From: Mycolicibacterium duvalii
Lineage (GTDB): Bacteria > Actinomycetota > Actinomycetes > Mycobacteriales > Mycobacteriaceae
Direction: 5' to 3'
Length of the DNA: 64,000 nucleotides
Assembly: GCF_010726645.1 (NCBI RefSeq)
Contig: NZ_AP022563.1
Span: 3,410,001-3,474,000 of the forward strand
The notes beneath the pieces are model-generated. The model was not told where the DNA came from and did no database searches. It worked only from the letters and a program-made list of their open reading frames with translations. The translations under genes and the position numbers were made by a program. Positions 7,108-17,236 of the stretch are shown here, piece after piece. Numbering within the stretch: the first letter of the stretch is position 1; every line of letters starts with the position of its first letter.

Positions 7108-7470
7108 TCACGGCACCCGCGTCCAGGGCTGACAGTTGCGCGACTCGAACGATTGCACCGTCGCATTGATGTTCGCGTACATCGGGCCGACGGACATGTT
7201 CGTCGAGACGACATGGTCGGTCTCGGGAGCCGGTGTGCTGTAGGTGAACCACACGCACATCGACTCCTGGGTGGGCACGTCGTTGATCCAGACCCCGAAC
7301 GGTGACGCGGAGCCGCCGGTGCGGTAGAGGCCCGGGGCGACGTCGGGCCCGACGACGAAGAAGCCGTTGCCCGGGATGGGATCGACGGGGTCGGCGCCGG
7401 CCGGTGCCGCGCACGCGATCGCCACCGTGCACACCACCCAACCGATTGTCCTGCCGCGCAGCGCTGTCAT
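7108..7470 (-). CDS. Small secreted protein of unknown function
   Basis: A 120-residue protein with a typical Sec signal peptide (MTALRGRTIGWVVCTVAIACAAPAGADP; cleavage expected after AGA). The mature part begins PVDPIPGNGFFVVGPDVAPG and holds GLYRTGGSASPFGVWIND and SMCVWFTYSTP, with two cysteines that may form a disulfide. The GNGFFVVGPDVAPGLYRT pattern recurs in small exported mycobacterial proteins, but I know no function. The second ATG is preferred: GAGGGAG ends 7 bases before it but only 1 base before the first ATG at 7476. Confidence 0.75.
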   Translation of the reverse strand: MTALRGRTIGWVVCTVAIACAAPAGADPVDPIPGNGFFVVGPDVAPGLYRTGGSASPFGVWINDVPTQESMCVWFTYSTPAPETDHVVSTNMSVGPMYANINATVQSFESRNCQPWTRVP

Positions 7471-7574
7471 GGGCATACTCCCTCGTCATCGAGTCGCCCG
7501 TGCCCTGTCCGCAGCCTATGCCCGCCGTTGCGATCACAGGTGCGATTGCCCGTCGCGGTCCTACCATCAGCGAA

Positions 7575-8621
7575 ATGAAGGCCTTGAGACTGATGGACTG
7601 GAAGAGCGAGCCGGAACTGGTGGTGGTCCCCAAACCCACTCCCGGGCCAGGGCAGGTCGTGGTCAAGGTCGGCGGCGCGGGCGCGTGCCACTCCGACCTG
7701 CATCTGATGCACGACTTCGAGCCCGGGATGATGCCGTGGACCACACCGTTCACGCTCGGCCATGAGAATGCCGGCTGGGTCGACTCGGTGGGCGAGGGGG
7801 TTGACACCGTCGCCGAAGGCGACGCGGTCGCGGTGTACGGGCCGTGGGGCTGTGGCCGATGCGAGCGGTGCCGGGCCGGCGCGGAGAACTACTGCGAGAA
7901 TCCGGCCGCGGCACCCGTCATCAGCGGCGGCGGCGGACTCGGCCTGGACGGCGGCATGGCCGAATATCTTCTGGTCCCGGCTGACCGGTTGCTGGTCAAG
8001 CTCCCCGAGTCGCTGGCTCCGGCGACCGCGGCGGCGCTCACCGACGCCGGCCTGACGCCTTACCACGCGATCCGGCGGTCCTGGCCGAAGATGACGCCAA
8101 CATCGACCGTGGTGGTGATCGGCGTCGGCGGGCTCGGGCATCTGGGGCTGCAACTGGTCAAGGCGACCACGTCGACGCGGGTGATCGCCGTCGACAACCG
8201 CCGCGAGGCGCTGGATCTGGCCACCGAGATGGGCGCCGATGAGGTGGTCGTGTCCGACGACACGGCCGTCGACGCGATCCGCGATCTCACCGGCGGGCGC
8301 GGCGCCGACGTGCTGCTCGATTTCGTGGGCGCAGAGGCCACCATCGAACTCGCCCGGGCGGCCGCCCGCCCGCTCGGCGACGTGACGATCGTCGGCATCG
8401 CCGGCGGCTCGGTGCCGCTGTCGTTTTTCTCGCAGCCCTATGAGGTGAGCATCCAGACGACGTACTGGGGGTCCCGACCGGAGCTCACGGAGCTGTTGGA
8501 GCTGGCGGCGCGGGGCCTGGTGCACGTCGAGTCGACGACCTACTCCCTCGACGACGCCGCGCAGGCATACCGCGACCTGGCCGCCGGCAAGGTGCGCGGC
8601 CGCGCCGTCGTGGTGCCCTGA
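7575..8621 (+). CDS. Zinc-dependent, NAD(P)-linked alcohol dehydrogenase
   Basis: A 348-residue medium-chain dehydrogenase. The catalytic zinc site is shown by C38 in GACHSDLH and GHE at 62-64; the structural zinc lobe is C93, C96, C99 and C107 (CGRCERCRAGAENYC). The nucleotide-binding motif GVGGLGHLG follows in the second domain, with an acidic residue (VIAVDNRREA) that suggests NAD+ preference. It oxidises an alcohol or reduces an aldehyde; substrate unknown. TACCAT at 7562-7567 lies 7 bases before the ATG and no Shine-Dalgarno is present, so the mRNA may be leaderless. It ends 21 bases from the convergent DUF4352-like gene. Confidence 0.9.
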   Translation: MKALRLMDWKSEPELVVVPKPTPGPGQVVVKVGGAGACHSDLHLMHDFEPGMMPWTTPFTLGHENAGWVDSVGEGVDTVAEGDAVAVYGPWGCGRCERCRAGAENYCENPAAAPVISGGGGLGLDGGMAEYLLVPADRLLVKLPESLAPATAAALTDAGLTPYHAIRRSWPKMTPTSTVVVIGVGGLGHLGLQLVKATTSTRVIAVDNRREALDLATEMGADEVVVSDDTAVDAIRDLTGGRGADVLLDFVGAEATIELARAAARPLGDVTIVGIAGGSVPLSFFSQPYEVSIQTTYWGSRPELTELLELAARGLVHVESTTYSLDDAAQAYRDLAAGKVRGRAVVVP

Positions 8622-8642
8622 CAACGACGGACCGACCGGCTG

Positions 8643-9299
8643 TCACAGCGCGAGCAGCGTTCCTCCGGAGAGGATCGAGTCGTGCAACTCGATCGCCTGA
8701 GGCTGCGCGTCCGCCGGGATGTCGAACGTCACCCGCGCCTCCGCGCTGACTCCGGGCGTGATGTCCTCCAACCAGCCGCCGTCCCCGGCACCGGTGGCTT
8801 TGTACTCCTCGCCGTCGATGATCAGCTTCTGATTGGCCGCAGAGAAGCTTCGAGCATTGGCACCGATGTTTGTCACGCGCAGTTTGACGGTGAAGAACTC
8901 GCCCTTGGGGGCCTGGACGCCGAAGCTGTCGCCGATCGGCGTCGTCCATCGTTCGGTGCCGAGCACGTGGAACTCGAATTTGCCGTCGCGAACCGCCGAC
9001 CCGGCCGGCGCGGGCATATCGGGCTCAGATCCTTCCGCTGTCGACGGCGGGGCTGACACCACCGTCGGCGCGGTCGAACTGGACCCGTTCGCGGTGCTCG
9101 GCTCGTCACGTCCGATGCTGTCGACGACGCCGATGGCGGCCAAGACCAGCGCTGCGGCTCCCACCCCGAGAGCAACCTTCGTCCCTGCCGACATCCCCTT
9201 CCGGCGCCGGCCGACCGGTGGAGGTGCCGCCTCGTCGACTGCGGAGTGGGTGTCGGTCGGGGCGCTGTCGTGCGCGGGGTACCGGCCGGGGGAACTCAT
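8643..9299 (-). CDS. Membrane-anchored protein with extracellular DUF4352-like immunoglobulin fold
   Basis: A 218-residue protein: a proline-rich cytoplasmic tail (about 1-35) ending GRRRKGMSAG, one membrane helix (TKVALGVGAAALVLAAIGVV), a Ser/Thr/Pro linker, then a C-terminal beta-sandwich with FEFHVLGTERW, GEFFTVKLRVTNIG, AANQKLIIDGEEY and ARVTFDIPADA. This layout matches DUF4352/MPT63-like exported domains of unknown ligand. The ATG at 9299 is chosen because AAGGAAAG lies about 9 bases upstream; an in-frame TTG at 9326 is less likely. Its promoter must lie between here and the groEL1 terminator. Confidence 0.8.
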   Translation of the reverse strand: MSSPGRYPAHDSAPTDTHSAVDEAAPPPVGRRRKGMSAGTKVALGVGAAALVLAAIGVVDSIGRDEPSTANGSSSTAPTVVSAPPSTAEGSEPDMPAPAGSAVRDGKFEFHVLGTERWTTPIGDSFGVQAPKGEFFTVKLRVTNIGANARSFSAANQKLIIDGEEYKATGAGDGGWLEDITPGVSAEARVTFDIPADAQPQAIELHDSILSGGTLLAL

Positions 9300-9352
9300 G
9301 GATCTCGTCTTTCCTTGCTTGCTCAAACATATTCCTGCGCCCGCGTAAAGAA

Positions 9353-9385
9353 GAGCACCCCCGGCCGTGACGGCCGGGGGTGCTT
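9353..9385 (-). terminator. Intrinsic terminator of the groES-groEL1 operon
   Basis: GCACCCCCGGCCG (9355-9367) and CGGCCGGGGGTGC (9371-9383) make a perfect 13-bp stem with a TGA loop. On the minus strand it is followed by TCTTCTTTA, and it begins 14 bases after the groEL1 stop. It is the clearest terminator in the window. Confidence 0.9.
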
Positions 9386-9399
9386 CGTCACACCTGCGC

Positions 9400-11037
<1,638 letters not shown>

Positions 11038-11056
11038 CTACGGGGTATGACGCGCA

Positions 11057-11098
11057 CCGCCCCGGACTTCATCGCAGGTCGCGGGAAGTCCGGGGCGG
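11057..11098 (-). promoter_or_regulatory. Long stem-loop in the groES-groEL1 gap
   Basis: CCGCCCCGGACTTC (11057-11070) and GAAGTCCGGGGCGG (11085-11098) form a perfect 14-bp stem around a 14-base loop. No T-tract follows on the minus strand. It sits between the groES stop and the groEL1 ATG, so it may be an RNA-processing or partial-termination element that sets the groES:groEL1 ratio. Confidence 0.6.
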
Positions 11099-11110
11099 AG
11101 TCACGATCGA

Positions 11111-11413
11111 TTACTTGGAGACGACAGCCAGCACGTCGCGGGCCGACAGGATCAGGTACTCCTCGCCGTTGTACTTGATCTCGGTACCGCCGTACTTGCT
11201 GTAGATGACGACGTCGCCCTCCGACACGTCCAGAGGAATCCGCTTCTCGCCGTCCTCATCCCAGCGGCCGGGGCCAACTGCGACGACGGTGCCTTCCTGC
11301 GGCTTCTCCTTGGCGGTGTCGGGGATGACCAGACCGGAAGCGGTCGTGGTCTCGGCCTCATTGGCCTGAACGAGGATCTTGTCCTCGAGTGGCTTGATGT
11401 TCACGCTCGCCAC
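11111..11413 (-). CDS. groES: Co-chaperonin GroES (Hsp10)
   Basis: A 100-residue lid of the GroEL chamber. The sequence has [17 protein letters not shown], the mobile loop [36 protein letters not shown] and the C-terminal [13 protein letters not shown], all typical of mycobacterial GroES. The start is GTG at 11413, with GAAGGGG 7 bases upstream. It is the first gene of the operon with groEL1 and is preceded by a canonical promoter containing a CIRCE operator, so it should be repressed by HrcA and induced by heat. Confidence 0.97.
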   Translation of the reverse strand: MASVNIKPLEDKILVQANEAETTTASGLVIPDTAKEKPQEGTVVAVGPGRWDEDGEKRIPLDVSEGDVVIYSKYGGTEIKYNGEEYLILSARDVLAVVSK

Positions 11414-11521
11414 GATGGAGCCCCTTCACTTTTTCGCTGATGTAGGTGTTGTTCTCGGCGGCCGGTGTCCGCCCACGCGCCGTCGTCGCGGGTGTCGACA
11501 CACGGGAGGTCCGACTGCCAC

Positions 11522-11548
11522 CTAGCACTCTATACACGAGAGTGCTAG
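11522..11548. promoter_or_regulatory. CIRCE operator (HrcA binding site) of groES
   Basis: CTAGCACTC, nine bases, GAGTGCTAG: a perfect 9-bp inverted repeat matching the CIRCE consensus TTAGCACTC-N9-GAGTGCTAA in 16 of 18 arm positions. It overlaps the -10 and spacer of the groES promoter, as expected of a repressor operator. A third half-site (GCACTC) follows immediately. Confidence 0.95.
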
Positions 11549-11555
11549 CACTCAA
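11527..11555 (-). promoter_or_regulatory. Housekeeping promoter of groES-groEL1
   Basis: On the minus strand TTGAGT (11555-11550), a 17-base spacer and TAGAGT (11532-11527). Both boxes are good sigma-A matches and the spacer holds most of the CIRCE repeat. The transcript would carry a leader of about 105 bases. Confidence 0.8.
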
Positions 11556-11617
11556 GGGCGGCCGCCGACAGCGTGACCTTTTACCTGCAAATGCCGCCCC
11601 GAAGTAGCACCCGGCGA

Positions 11618-12145
11618 TCAGCCGGACGGCGTCAGCCGCAGCACCCGGATCGTCCGTACGCCTTCAGTCCGCTGCGCGTACCTGCCGTAGCCGGAGTAGA
11701 GCTCGACGGCGAGCGCGAACAGCTGATCCCGATCGACCCCGTGGGTCTCCCGTGCCGTGAATCGACCGCCCCGCGGCCCGATGTGCAGTTCGCATTCCGG
11801 ATTGGCGAGAAGGTTGTAGAACCACCCAGGGTGATGGTCTCCGCCGTAGTTCGACGCCATCAGGATCACGTCGTCACCGTCGGTGAAATAGGTGACGGGC
11901 GTTTCGCGACACTTACCGGTCCGTGCGCCGATCGACGTCAGAATCGCCACCGGCACCGCGCCGGCCCCCAGAGTCACGCGCCCGCCGGTCACCTTCATGA
12001 GCGGCTTGTCCAGCCGTGCGGCGACCATGCGGTGCAGCGCCGTACCCGGCTTGGTGGCGGCGGCCCGCAAGATCGCACGTTTCCAACCCGGACGACCGGA
12101 GCGCGGGTCGACGCGGGAAATTCCGTTGAGAGTGGAGCCGGACAT
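11618..12145 (-). CDS. Deazaflavin (F420)-dependent nitroreductase-family protein
   Basis: A 175-residue protein of the Ddn-like split beta-barrel family, which uses coenzyme F420 and is abundant in mycobacteria. Typical features are VPVAILTSIGARTGKCRETPV (the R-T-G-x-x-R-x-T-P motif), DGDDVILMASNYGGDHHPGW, FYNLLANPECELHIG and AVELYSGYGRYAQRT. Members reduce quinones or nitroaromatic compounds such as pretomanid; the true substrate here is unknown. It stands alone, divergent from the HNH gene. No signal peptide; probably at the cytoplasmic face of the membrane. Confidence 0.88.
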   Translation of the reverse strand: MSGSTLNGISRVDPRSGRPGWKRAILRAAATKPGTALHRMVAARLDKPLMKVTGGRVTLGAGAVPVAILTSIGARTGKCRETPVTYFTDGDDVILMASNYGGDHHPGWFYNLLANPECELHIGPRGGRFTARETHGVDRDQLFALAVELYSGYGRYAQRTEGVRTIRVLRLTPSG

Positions 12146-12244
12146 CGTGGGACCGATGGTATTCGGCGAACGTGGTTGTCGCCGCGAATCAGCCTTGCCT
12201 ACGCGCGTTTCCGTGAGTCCACCTGTCGGTGGCGTCAGGCAGAA

Positions 12245-12260
12245 TAGAACACATGTTCGA
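12245..12260. promoter_or_regulatory. LexA-type SOS box overlapping the HNH gene start
   Basis: TAGAACACATGTTCGA fits the mycobacterial LexA box TCGAAC-N4-GTTCGA with one mismatch in the left arm. It overlaps the ATG at 12253, so LexA binding would block the start of the gene. M. tuberculosis 13E12-family genes are known members of the LexA regulon. Confidence 0.8.
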
Positions 12261-13839
12261 TGATGGGTTGCCGGGTCCCGCGCAGCTGCGCGACGTGACC
12301 GACAGGGAGCTCATCGACGCCATCGCCGGCTGGGCCCGCGCCTCGGCCGCGGCCGAGGCGCGCAAGTACGCCGCGATCGCGGAGTTGGCGCGGCGCCGCT
12401 GCAGTGACCCCGAACACCCCGACGACGTCTGTGACGACTGGGACGGCGCAGCCGCCGAGATCTCCTGCGCGCTGACCGTGGGCCACGGCAAGGCGTTGGG
12501 GCAAATCGACACGGCGTTGACTCTGCGCAACCGGCTTCCGAAGACGGGCGCGCGATTCCTGGCCGGTGAGCTCTCGGCGGCACTGGTCTCCACCATCGTC
12601 TGGCGCACCGGCTTGATCGTCGACGACGGGGCGCTCGCCGCCGTCGACACCAAGATCGCCGAACACGCCGCGAAGTGGGGCACCCTCTCCAAGGAGAAGC
12701 TCGAGCAGGCCGTCGACCTGTGGGTCGGGAAGTTCGATCCCGACGCAGTACGGCGCACCCGGATCCGACAGCGAGGCCGCTGGCTGGAGATCGGTGACTG
12801 GGAAGACAAAACGGGCACCGTCAGCATCCACGGCCGGGTGTCGACCACCGACGGCGCACTGGCCAAACAGCGGTTCGTGGCGATGATCAGCGGGGTCTGC
12901 GCCGACGACCCGCGCACCATGGATCAGCGTCGCGCCGACGCTTTTGGCGCGCTGACCGCCGGATCCACCCACCTGGCCTGCCGCTGCGGCAACAAGGAGT
13001 GCCCGGCTGCCGCTGACGACGGGCGTGCGAGCAGCGTCGTCGTGCACGTCATCGCCGAACAGCAGAGCCTGGACGCCGAACCCGACTCCGAGTGCGACGG
13101 CCCGCTGACCATCGAGGACACCAAACCCGCGACGCCACCGGTCCAGCGGCGCACAGCCGGATTGATCCCGGGCATGCGCAACGGCATCGTGCCCGCACCG
13201 CTGCTGGCCCAGCTGATCGCCCACGGAGCGCAGGTCCGCTTCGTCCCCGATGCCGGTTCGATCGACGGATGCCCGAGTTACCGCTCTTCAGCCGCGCTCG
13301 AACGGTTCATCAGAAACCGTGACCTGACCTGCCGCGTGCCCGGTTGTGAGCGCTCGGCGATGTCGGCTGATATCGACCACACCCAACCGTGGCCGAACGG
13401 GTCTACTGATCCTTGGAACCTGAAGTGCTACTGCAGGATTCATCATTTGCTCAAGACGTTCCGGGACGGCTGGTCCGACGCCCAACTGCCCGACGGCAGC
13501 GTCACCCTCACCACACCCACCGGCCACACCTACACCACTACCCCGTTGTCGACCCTGCTGTTCCCGAGCTGGAACGTGACCACCCGGCCATCCCAGAATC
13601 GGCCGCCACCAGGTCACCCGGCAGAGTCGTCACCGCAGCGGACACTGAAGATGCCCCGACGGCGCCGTCGGCGCACCGATGCCCGCCGCTACCGCATCAC
13701 TGCCGAGCGGCGCCGTAACGCGCGCGAACGACAACTCGAGAAAATCGCGGCGACCGCCGAATCCACCGGACCGGCGGGGACGACTGACACGGCCCTCGCG
13801 GTTCGCCCACCCGAGTACGACGATCCTCCGCCTTTCTAG
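12253..13839 (+). CDS. DUF222/HNH endonuclease-domain protein of the 13E12 family
   Basis: A 528-residue protein of the mycobacterial REP13E12 family. The N-terminal two thirds is the DUF222 region (for example LIDAIAGWARASAAAEARKY, ARFLAGELSAALVSTIVWRT, HGRVSTTDGALAKQR); a cysteine pair CRCGNKEC follows. The C-terminal HNH domain is RDLTCRVPGCERSAMSADID followed by DHTQPWPNGSTDPWNLKCYCRIHH, giving the zinc cysteines and the H..N..H catalytic set. The tail is basic. The ATG at 12253 matches the family start MFDD. Family members are multicopy in M. tuberculosis and DNA-damage-inducible; whether they cut DNA is unsettled. The SOS box on its start supports damage control here. Confidence 0.9.
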   Translation: MFDDGLPGPAQLRDVTDRELIDAIAGWARASAAAEARKYAAIAELARRRCSDPEHPDDVCDDWDGAAAEISCALTVGHGKALGQIDTALTLRNRLPKTGARFLAGELSAALVSTIVWRTGLIVDDGALAAVDTKIAEHAAKWGTLSKEKLEQAVDLWVGKFDPDAVRRTRIRQRGRWLEIGDWEDKTGTVSIHGRVSTTDGALAKQRFVAMISGVCADDPRTMDQRRADAFGALTAGSTHLACRCGNKECPAAADDGRASSVVVHVIAEQQSLDAEPDSECDGPLTIEDTKPATPPVQRRTAGLIPGMRNGIVPAPLLAQLIAHGAQVRFVPDAGSIDGCPSYRSSAALERFIRNRDLTCRVPGCERSAMSADIDHTQPWPNGSTDPWNLKCYCRIHHLLKTFRDGWSDAQLPDGSVTLTTPTGHTYTTTPLSTLLFPSWNVTTRPSQNRPPPGHPAESSPQRTLKMPRRRRRRTDARRYRITAERRRNARERQLEKIAATAESTGPAGTTDTALAVRPPEYDDPPPF

Positions 13840-13936
13840 CCGAAAGCCGCATTCGGTCAGCGGTGCCCAGCGGTACCGTGGTTTGCCACCGCGCGCAGTG
13901 GGCAACTGCTAAGCGACCCGGCGACAGGAGGCAACC

Positions 13937-14227
13937 GTGAAGCGCTGCTTGGTCGGAGCACTGGGTGCCCTACTGCTGACCGCGGGGTTGATCACCGCGG
14001 CGCCGCCGGCGAGCGCCGGTTGCCAGTACGGCGGACAGTTCCTCAGCAAGTGCGACGGCCCTGTCCAGCCCGACGGTACCTGGCAGCGCTGCGTGGGCGT
14101 GCTGCGGTACGTGCCGAGTGGCTTCAGTTCCCATCTGGTGCCGCAGAAACACTGCGTCGTCATGGGTCCCGGCCGGCCGGTGGCGGACCCGGCCGTGGCC
14201 GATCCGCCCTGGCCGATCCCCGATTGA
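13937..14227 (+). CDS. Small secreted CDGP-domain protein
   Basis: A 96-residue exported protein: signal peptide MKRCLVGALGALLLTAG continuing to ASA, then a mature domain with four cysteines in C-QYGGQFLSK-C-DGPVQPDGTWQR-C and, later, KHC. The CDGP..DGTWQRC signature defines a small mycobacterial family of unknown function. AGGAGG lies about 7 bases before the ATG, an unusually strong ribosome site. The C-terminus is proline-rich (VADPAVADPPWPIPD). It ends 4 bases before the convergent SnoaL-like gene. Confidence 0.85.
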   Translation: MKRCLVGALGALLLTAGLITAAPPASAGCQYGGQFLSKCDGPVQPDGTWQRCVGVLRYVPSGFSSHLVPQKHCVVMGPGRPVADPAVADPPWPIPD

Positions 14228-14231
14228 GCGC

Positions 14232-14672
14232 TCAGCCGAAGCGGCGGGGGTCGATCAGCAGGTGGTCGGAGACGTCGCCGAGCATCTCGATGTCGACGTG
14301 GCGGTCGGTGAAGAACCACCCGGAGCCGTCGCGGGCGAAGGAGTCCGCATAGCGCCCGACGACGATCGGCTGCAGCGCGACCGTGCCGGTCTGCTGCACC
14401 ACGCAGAACGTCGAGCGCGCCTGCGCCGCGTCGCCGTCCACCTCGACGATCGGGTTGAGCACCAGATGGCGCGTCCGCGGAGTGTTGCCGTGCTCGGGAA
14501 ACCGGCGCGTGGTGGCGGCGAACAGGCCGGCGATGTCATCCGCGCCGGACACCCCCATAAAGCGCCCGCGGCCCAGTAGCTGCCCGACGCCGGCGAAGTC
14601 GCCTGCGTCGATCAGCTCGGCGTACCGGTAGAGCAACTCGGTGACCGCCAGCGTGTCGGCGAGACCGCTCAC
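14232..14672 (-). CDS. SnoaL-like (NTF2-fold) protein
   Basis: A 146-residue protein of the nuclear-transport-factor-2 fold: [20 protein letters not shown], then [20 protein letters not shown] and a C-terminal [15 protein letters not shown] strand. Members include small isomerases, dehydratases and ligand-binding proteins; no active-site set is secure here. The GTG start at 14672 overlaps the tsaD stop (GTGA), so the gene is translationally coupled to tsaD and is the last gene of the alr-tsa operon. An open frame continues upstream through tsaD but is not used. Confidence 0.8.
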   Translation of the reverse strand: MSGLADTLAVTELLYRYAELIDAGDFAGVGQLLGRGRFMGVSGADDIAGLFAATTRRFPEHGNTPRTRHLVLNPIVEVDGDAAQARSTFCVVQQTGTVALQPIVVGRYADSFARDGSGWFFTDRHVDIEMLGDVSDHLLIDPRRFG

Positions 14673-15691
14673 GCCACCTGCCCCCGCACCACCGGCAGGC
14701 CGGGATCGCTGGCCGCGTCCAGCGGCGACGGCGTTGCCCCGGCCGCGATCAGATGCGCCGCGAACGACGCGATCATCGCGCCGTTGTCGGTGCACAGCCG
14801 CGGTCGGGGAATGCGCAGCGTCAGACCCGCCGCCTCGCAGCGCTGGGCGGCCAGTTCCCGCAGCCGCGAGTTCGCCGCGACGCCACCGGCGATCAGCAGC
14901 GTCGACACGCCCAGCGTCTCGGCGGCGCGCACCGCCTTCATCGTCAGCACGTCGGCCACGGCCTCCTGGAAGCCTGCAGCCACGTCGGCGTTGGACGCGT
15001 CGGGATGGCGCTCCACATACCGCGCCACCGCGGTCTTGAGCCCGGAGAAGCTGAACGCATACGGATCGTCGCGCGGCCCGGTCATGCCCCGCGGGAAGAC
15101 GATCGCGTCGCGGTCACCCTCGCGGGCCAGCTCGTCGAGCACCCTGCCGCCGGGATACCCGAGGCCCAGCAGCCGGGCCACTTTGTCGTAGGCCTCGCCG
15201 GCGGCGTCGTCGACGGTCGAGCCCAGCTCGATGATCGGCTCGCCCAGTGACCGTACGTGCAGCAGATGGGTGTGGCCGCCGGAGACCAGCAGGCCGACAC
15301 TCTCCGGCAGCGGTCCGTGGTCGAACACGTCGGCGGCCAGATGCCCGCCGAGGTGGTTCACACCGTAGAACGGCACTCCCCATGCAGCCGAATAGGCTTT
15401 GGCCGCAGCCACTCCCACCAGCAGAGCACCGGCCAGTCCCGGCCCGATGGTGGCCGCCACGATGTCAGGCTTGTCGACACCGGCGGCAGCAAGCGCGCGG
15501 CGCATCGTCGGTCCGAGCGCCTCCAGATGGGCCCGGGACGCGATCTCGGGTACCACCCCGCCGAACCGCGCGTGCTCGTCGACGCTGGAAGCCACCTCGT
15601 CGGCCAGCAGGGTGACCGAGCCGTCGTCGCCGAGCTCGGCGATGCCCACACCGGTTTCGTCGCAGGAGCTTTCGATGGCCAGGATGATCAT
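14669..15691 (-). CDS. tsaD: tRNA N6-threonylcarbamoyladenosine transferase TsaD
   Basis: A 340-residue catalytic subunit that transfers threonylcarbamoyl to A37 of ANN-decoding tRNAs. ASKHA-fold signatures: [15 protein letters not shown] at the start, the metal histidines H113 and H117 in [42 protein letters not shown] and [15 protein letters not shown]. It overlaps rimI by four bases (ATGA) and is read with tsaB and tsaE in the same transcript, so three of the threonylcarbamoylation proteins are made together. Formerly annotated as a glycoprotease (gcp). Confidence 0.97.
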   Translation of the reverse strand: MIILAIESSCDETGVGIAELGDDGSVTLLADEVASSVDEHARFGGVVPEIASRAHLEALGPTMRRALAAAGVDKPDIVAATIGPGLAGALLVGVAAAKAYSAAWGVPFYGVNHLGGHLAADVFDHGPLPESVGLLVSGGHTHLLHVRSLGEPIIELGSTVDDAAGEAYDKVARLLGLGYPGGRVLDELAREGDRDAIVFPRGMTGPRDDPYAFSFSGLKTAVARYVERHPDASNADVAAGFQEAVADVLTMKAVRAAETLGVSTLLIAGGVAANSRLRELAAQRCEAAGLTLRIPRPRLCTDNGAMIASFAAHLIAAGATPSPLDAASDPGLPVVRGQVA

Positions 15692-16140
15692 TGCCGTTCC
15701 CGTTTCATCGTGTAGGCGTCGGCGCCGCTGACGCGATAGTAGCGCTTGCGCAGCCCGACCCGGGTGAATCCGGCGCTCTCGTACAGTGCGATCGCCGGCT
15801 CGTTGTCCGTCCGGACCTCGAGGAAGATCGTTGCCCCGTCGGCATATTCGAGCAGCCGGCTCAGTAGCTGACGGCCAATGCCCTTACCCTGGTAGGCGGG
15901 GTCGACACCGATGGTGTGGATCTCGTATTCGTAGGGCCGCAGCCGTCCCAGCCGCGCAATGCCCGCGTAGCCCACCAGCTTGTCCTCCACCCGGGCGGCG
16001 ACGTAGTGGTTGTGTTTGGCGGCGAGCTCGGCCAGGAACGCCCGCTCCGGCCACGGGTCGTCGCCGTCGAAGAGCTGGGCCTCGAGCTCGGCACACCGCG
16101 CCGCGTCGTTGGGGGTCAGTGGACCGTACTGCGCGGTCAT
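15688..16140 (-). CDS. rimI: GNAT acetyltransferase RimI (ribosomal protein/N-terminal alanine)
   Basis: A 150-residue acetyltransferase. The acetyl-CoA motif A is [20 protein letters not shown] (the Q-x-x-G-x-G/A pattern), followed by [21 protein letters not shown] and [18 protein letters not shown]. RimI acetylates N-terminal residues such as that of S18, with broad specificity in mycobacteria. ATG at 16140 overlaps the tsaB stop (ATGA), and its stop overlaps tsaD (ATGA). Placement inside the tsa operon is the conserved actinobacterial arrangement. Confidence 0.93.
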   Translation of the reverse strand: MTAQYGPLTPNDAARCAELEAQLFDGDDPWPERAFLAELAAKHNHYVAARVEDKLVGYAGIARLGRLRPYEYEIHTIGVDPAYQGKGIGRQLLSRLLEYADGATIFLEVRTDNEPAIALYESAGFTRVGLRKRYYRVSGADAYTMKRERQ

Positions 16141-16775
16141 CGCGGCACCGCCTGCGGCTTGGCGTCGGGTCGGCGCAGATACAGGGGTACCAGCGGCTCC
16201 GGCTCGCCGACCCAATCATCCACCGCGGCAACCAGTCCCGCTGCCGTCGGGTACTCCGCAGGTAACATCTGCAGGCCGAACAACGCGGCGTGCTCGCGGG
16301 ACCCGGCCACCGCCCTGGCGCCGGCGGGCACGTCGGCGGCCACGTTGACCGCGGGCCCGTCGATCCGCTTGCCGTCGCGGTAGCGCGCCCAGTAGACCTC
16401 CCGGCGCCGCGCGTCGGTGACGACGAGTACCTCCCCCACGCTGCCCGCCGCAATCGCGTCCAGGCTGCACACCCCGCGTACCGGCACGGCGAGCGCGTGG
16501 CCGAAGGCCGCGGCCGTGGCCATGCCGACCCGCAGGCCGGTGAACGGACCGGGGCCGCACCCGACGACGACGGCATCGAGCTCGCCGGGGCCGACGCGCG
16601 CTTCCCATAGCGCGGCAACGATGTTCGGGGTCAGCCGCTCAGCGTGGGCGCGCGGATCGACGGTGACCTGTTCGTCGAGCACCTCGACACCGGCATCGGG
16701 GCCGTTGTGCATCCGCACCACCCCGGCGGTCACCGCGGGGGTGGCGGTGTCGATGGCCAGCACCAGACGACTCAT
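16137..16775 (-). CDS. tsaB: Threonylcarbamoyladenosine biosynthesis protein TsaB
   Basis: A 212-residue TsaD-like but non-catalytic partner. Typical sequence: LVLAIDTATPAVTAGVV, HAERLTPNIVAALWEA, VVVGCGPGPFTGLRVGMATA and VLVVTDARRREVYWARY. TsaB dimerises with TsaD and stabilises it; it lacks the metal-binding histidines. The ATG at 16775 overlaps the tsaE stop (ATGA); upstream in-frame sequence lies within tsaE. The C-terminus ends [16 protein letters not shown], the usual family end. Confidence 0.94.
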   Translation of the reverse strand: MSRLVLAIDTATPAVTAGVVRMHNGPDAGVEVLDEQVTVDPRAHAERLTPNIVAALWEARVGPGELDAVVVGCGPGPFTGLRVGMATAAAFGHALAVPVRGVCSLDAIAAGSVGEVLVVTDARRREVYWARYRDGKRIDGPAVNVAADVPAGARAVAGSREHAALFGLQMLPAEYPTAAGLVAAVDDWVGEPEPLVPLYLRRPDAKPQAVPR

Positions 16776-17236
16776 GGTCGGCTCCACTGCCACATCGCGG
16801 TGCGCATCTCGGTGTCCGAGCCGCGCTCCAGGCGGATGTCGAGATGGCGCTCCGACAGCCGTTCGGCCACCCCCTCGCCCCACTCCACCACCACGACGGC
16901 GTCGTCGAGGTCGGTGTCGAGGTCCAGCGAATCCAGTTCGGCGAGCAGGTCCACCGTGTCCTGATCCAGTAGCCGGTACAGGTCGACGTGCACCATCGCC
17001 GGCGCCCCGGGGCGGCGGGCGCGGTGCACCCGGGCCAGCACGAACGTCGGCGAGACGACCGGTCCGTCCACGTCGAGAGCCTGCGCGATTCCCTTGGCCA
17101 GCACCGTTTTCCCAGCACCGAGCGGTCCGGACAGCACCACCACGTCGCCCGCACGCAGGGAAGCCCCCAGCTCGGTGCCCAACGCGACCGTGTCCTCGGT
17201 GGTGGGCAGTTCGGCGGTGCCCGACAACTCACTCAT
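16772..17236 (-). CDS. tsaE: tRNA threonylcarbamoylation ATPase TsaE
   Basis: A 154-residue P-loop ATPase. Walker A is GPLGAGKT (37-44), then SPTFVLARVH and HVDLYRLLD (switch region), and VVVVEWGEGVAERL, the usual W-G/E motif near the end. TsaE binds TsaB-TsaD and resets the complex after each modification cycle. Its start overlaps the preceding hydrolase stop by 8 bases and its end overlaps tsaB by 4, placing it firmly in the alr-hydrolase-tsaE-tsaB-rimI-tsaD operon. Confidence 0.95.
   Translation of the reverse strand: MSELSGTAELPTTEDTVALGTELGASLRAGDVVVLSGPLGAGKTVLAKGIAQALDVDGPVVSPTFVLARVHRARRPGAPAMVHVDLYRLLDQDTVDLLAELDSLDLDTDLDDAVVVVEWGEGVAERLSERHLDIRLERGSDTEMRTAMWQWSRP

Noticed and set aside
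11618..14227. Mobile element or prophage around the 13E12-family gene
   Set aside because: 13E12 genes can mark repeat elements and integration sites, but no integrase, transposase, direct repeats or terminal inverted repeats were found here.
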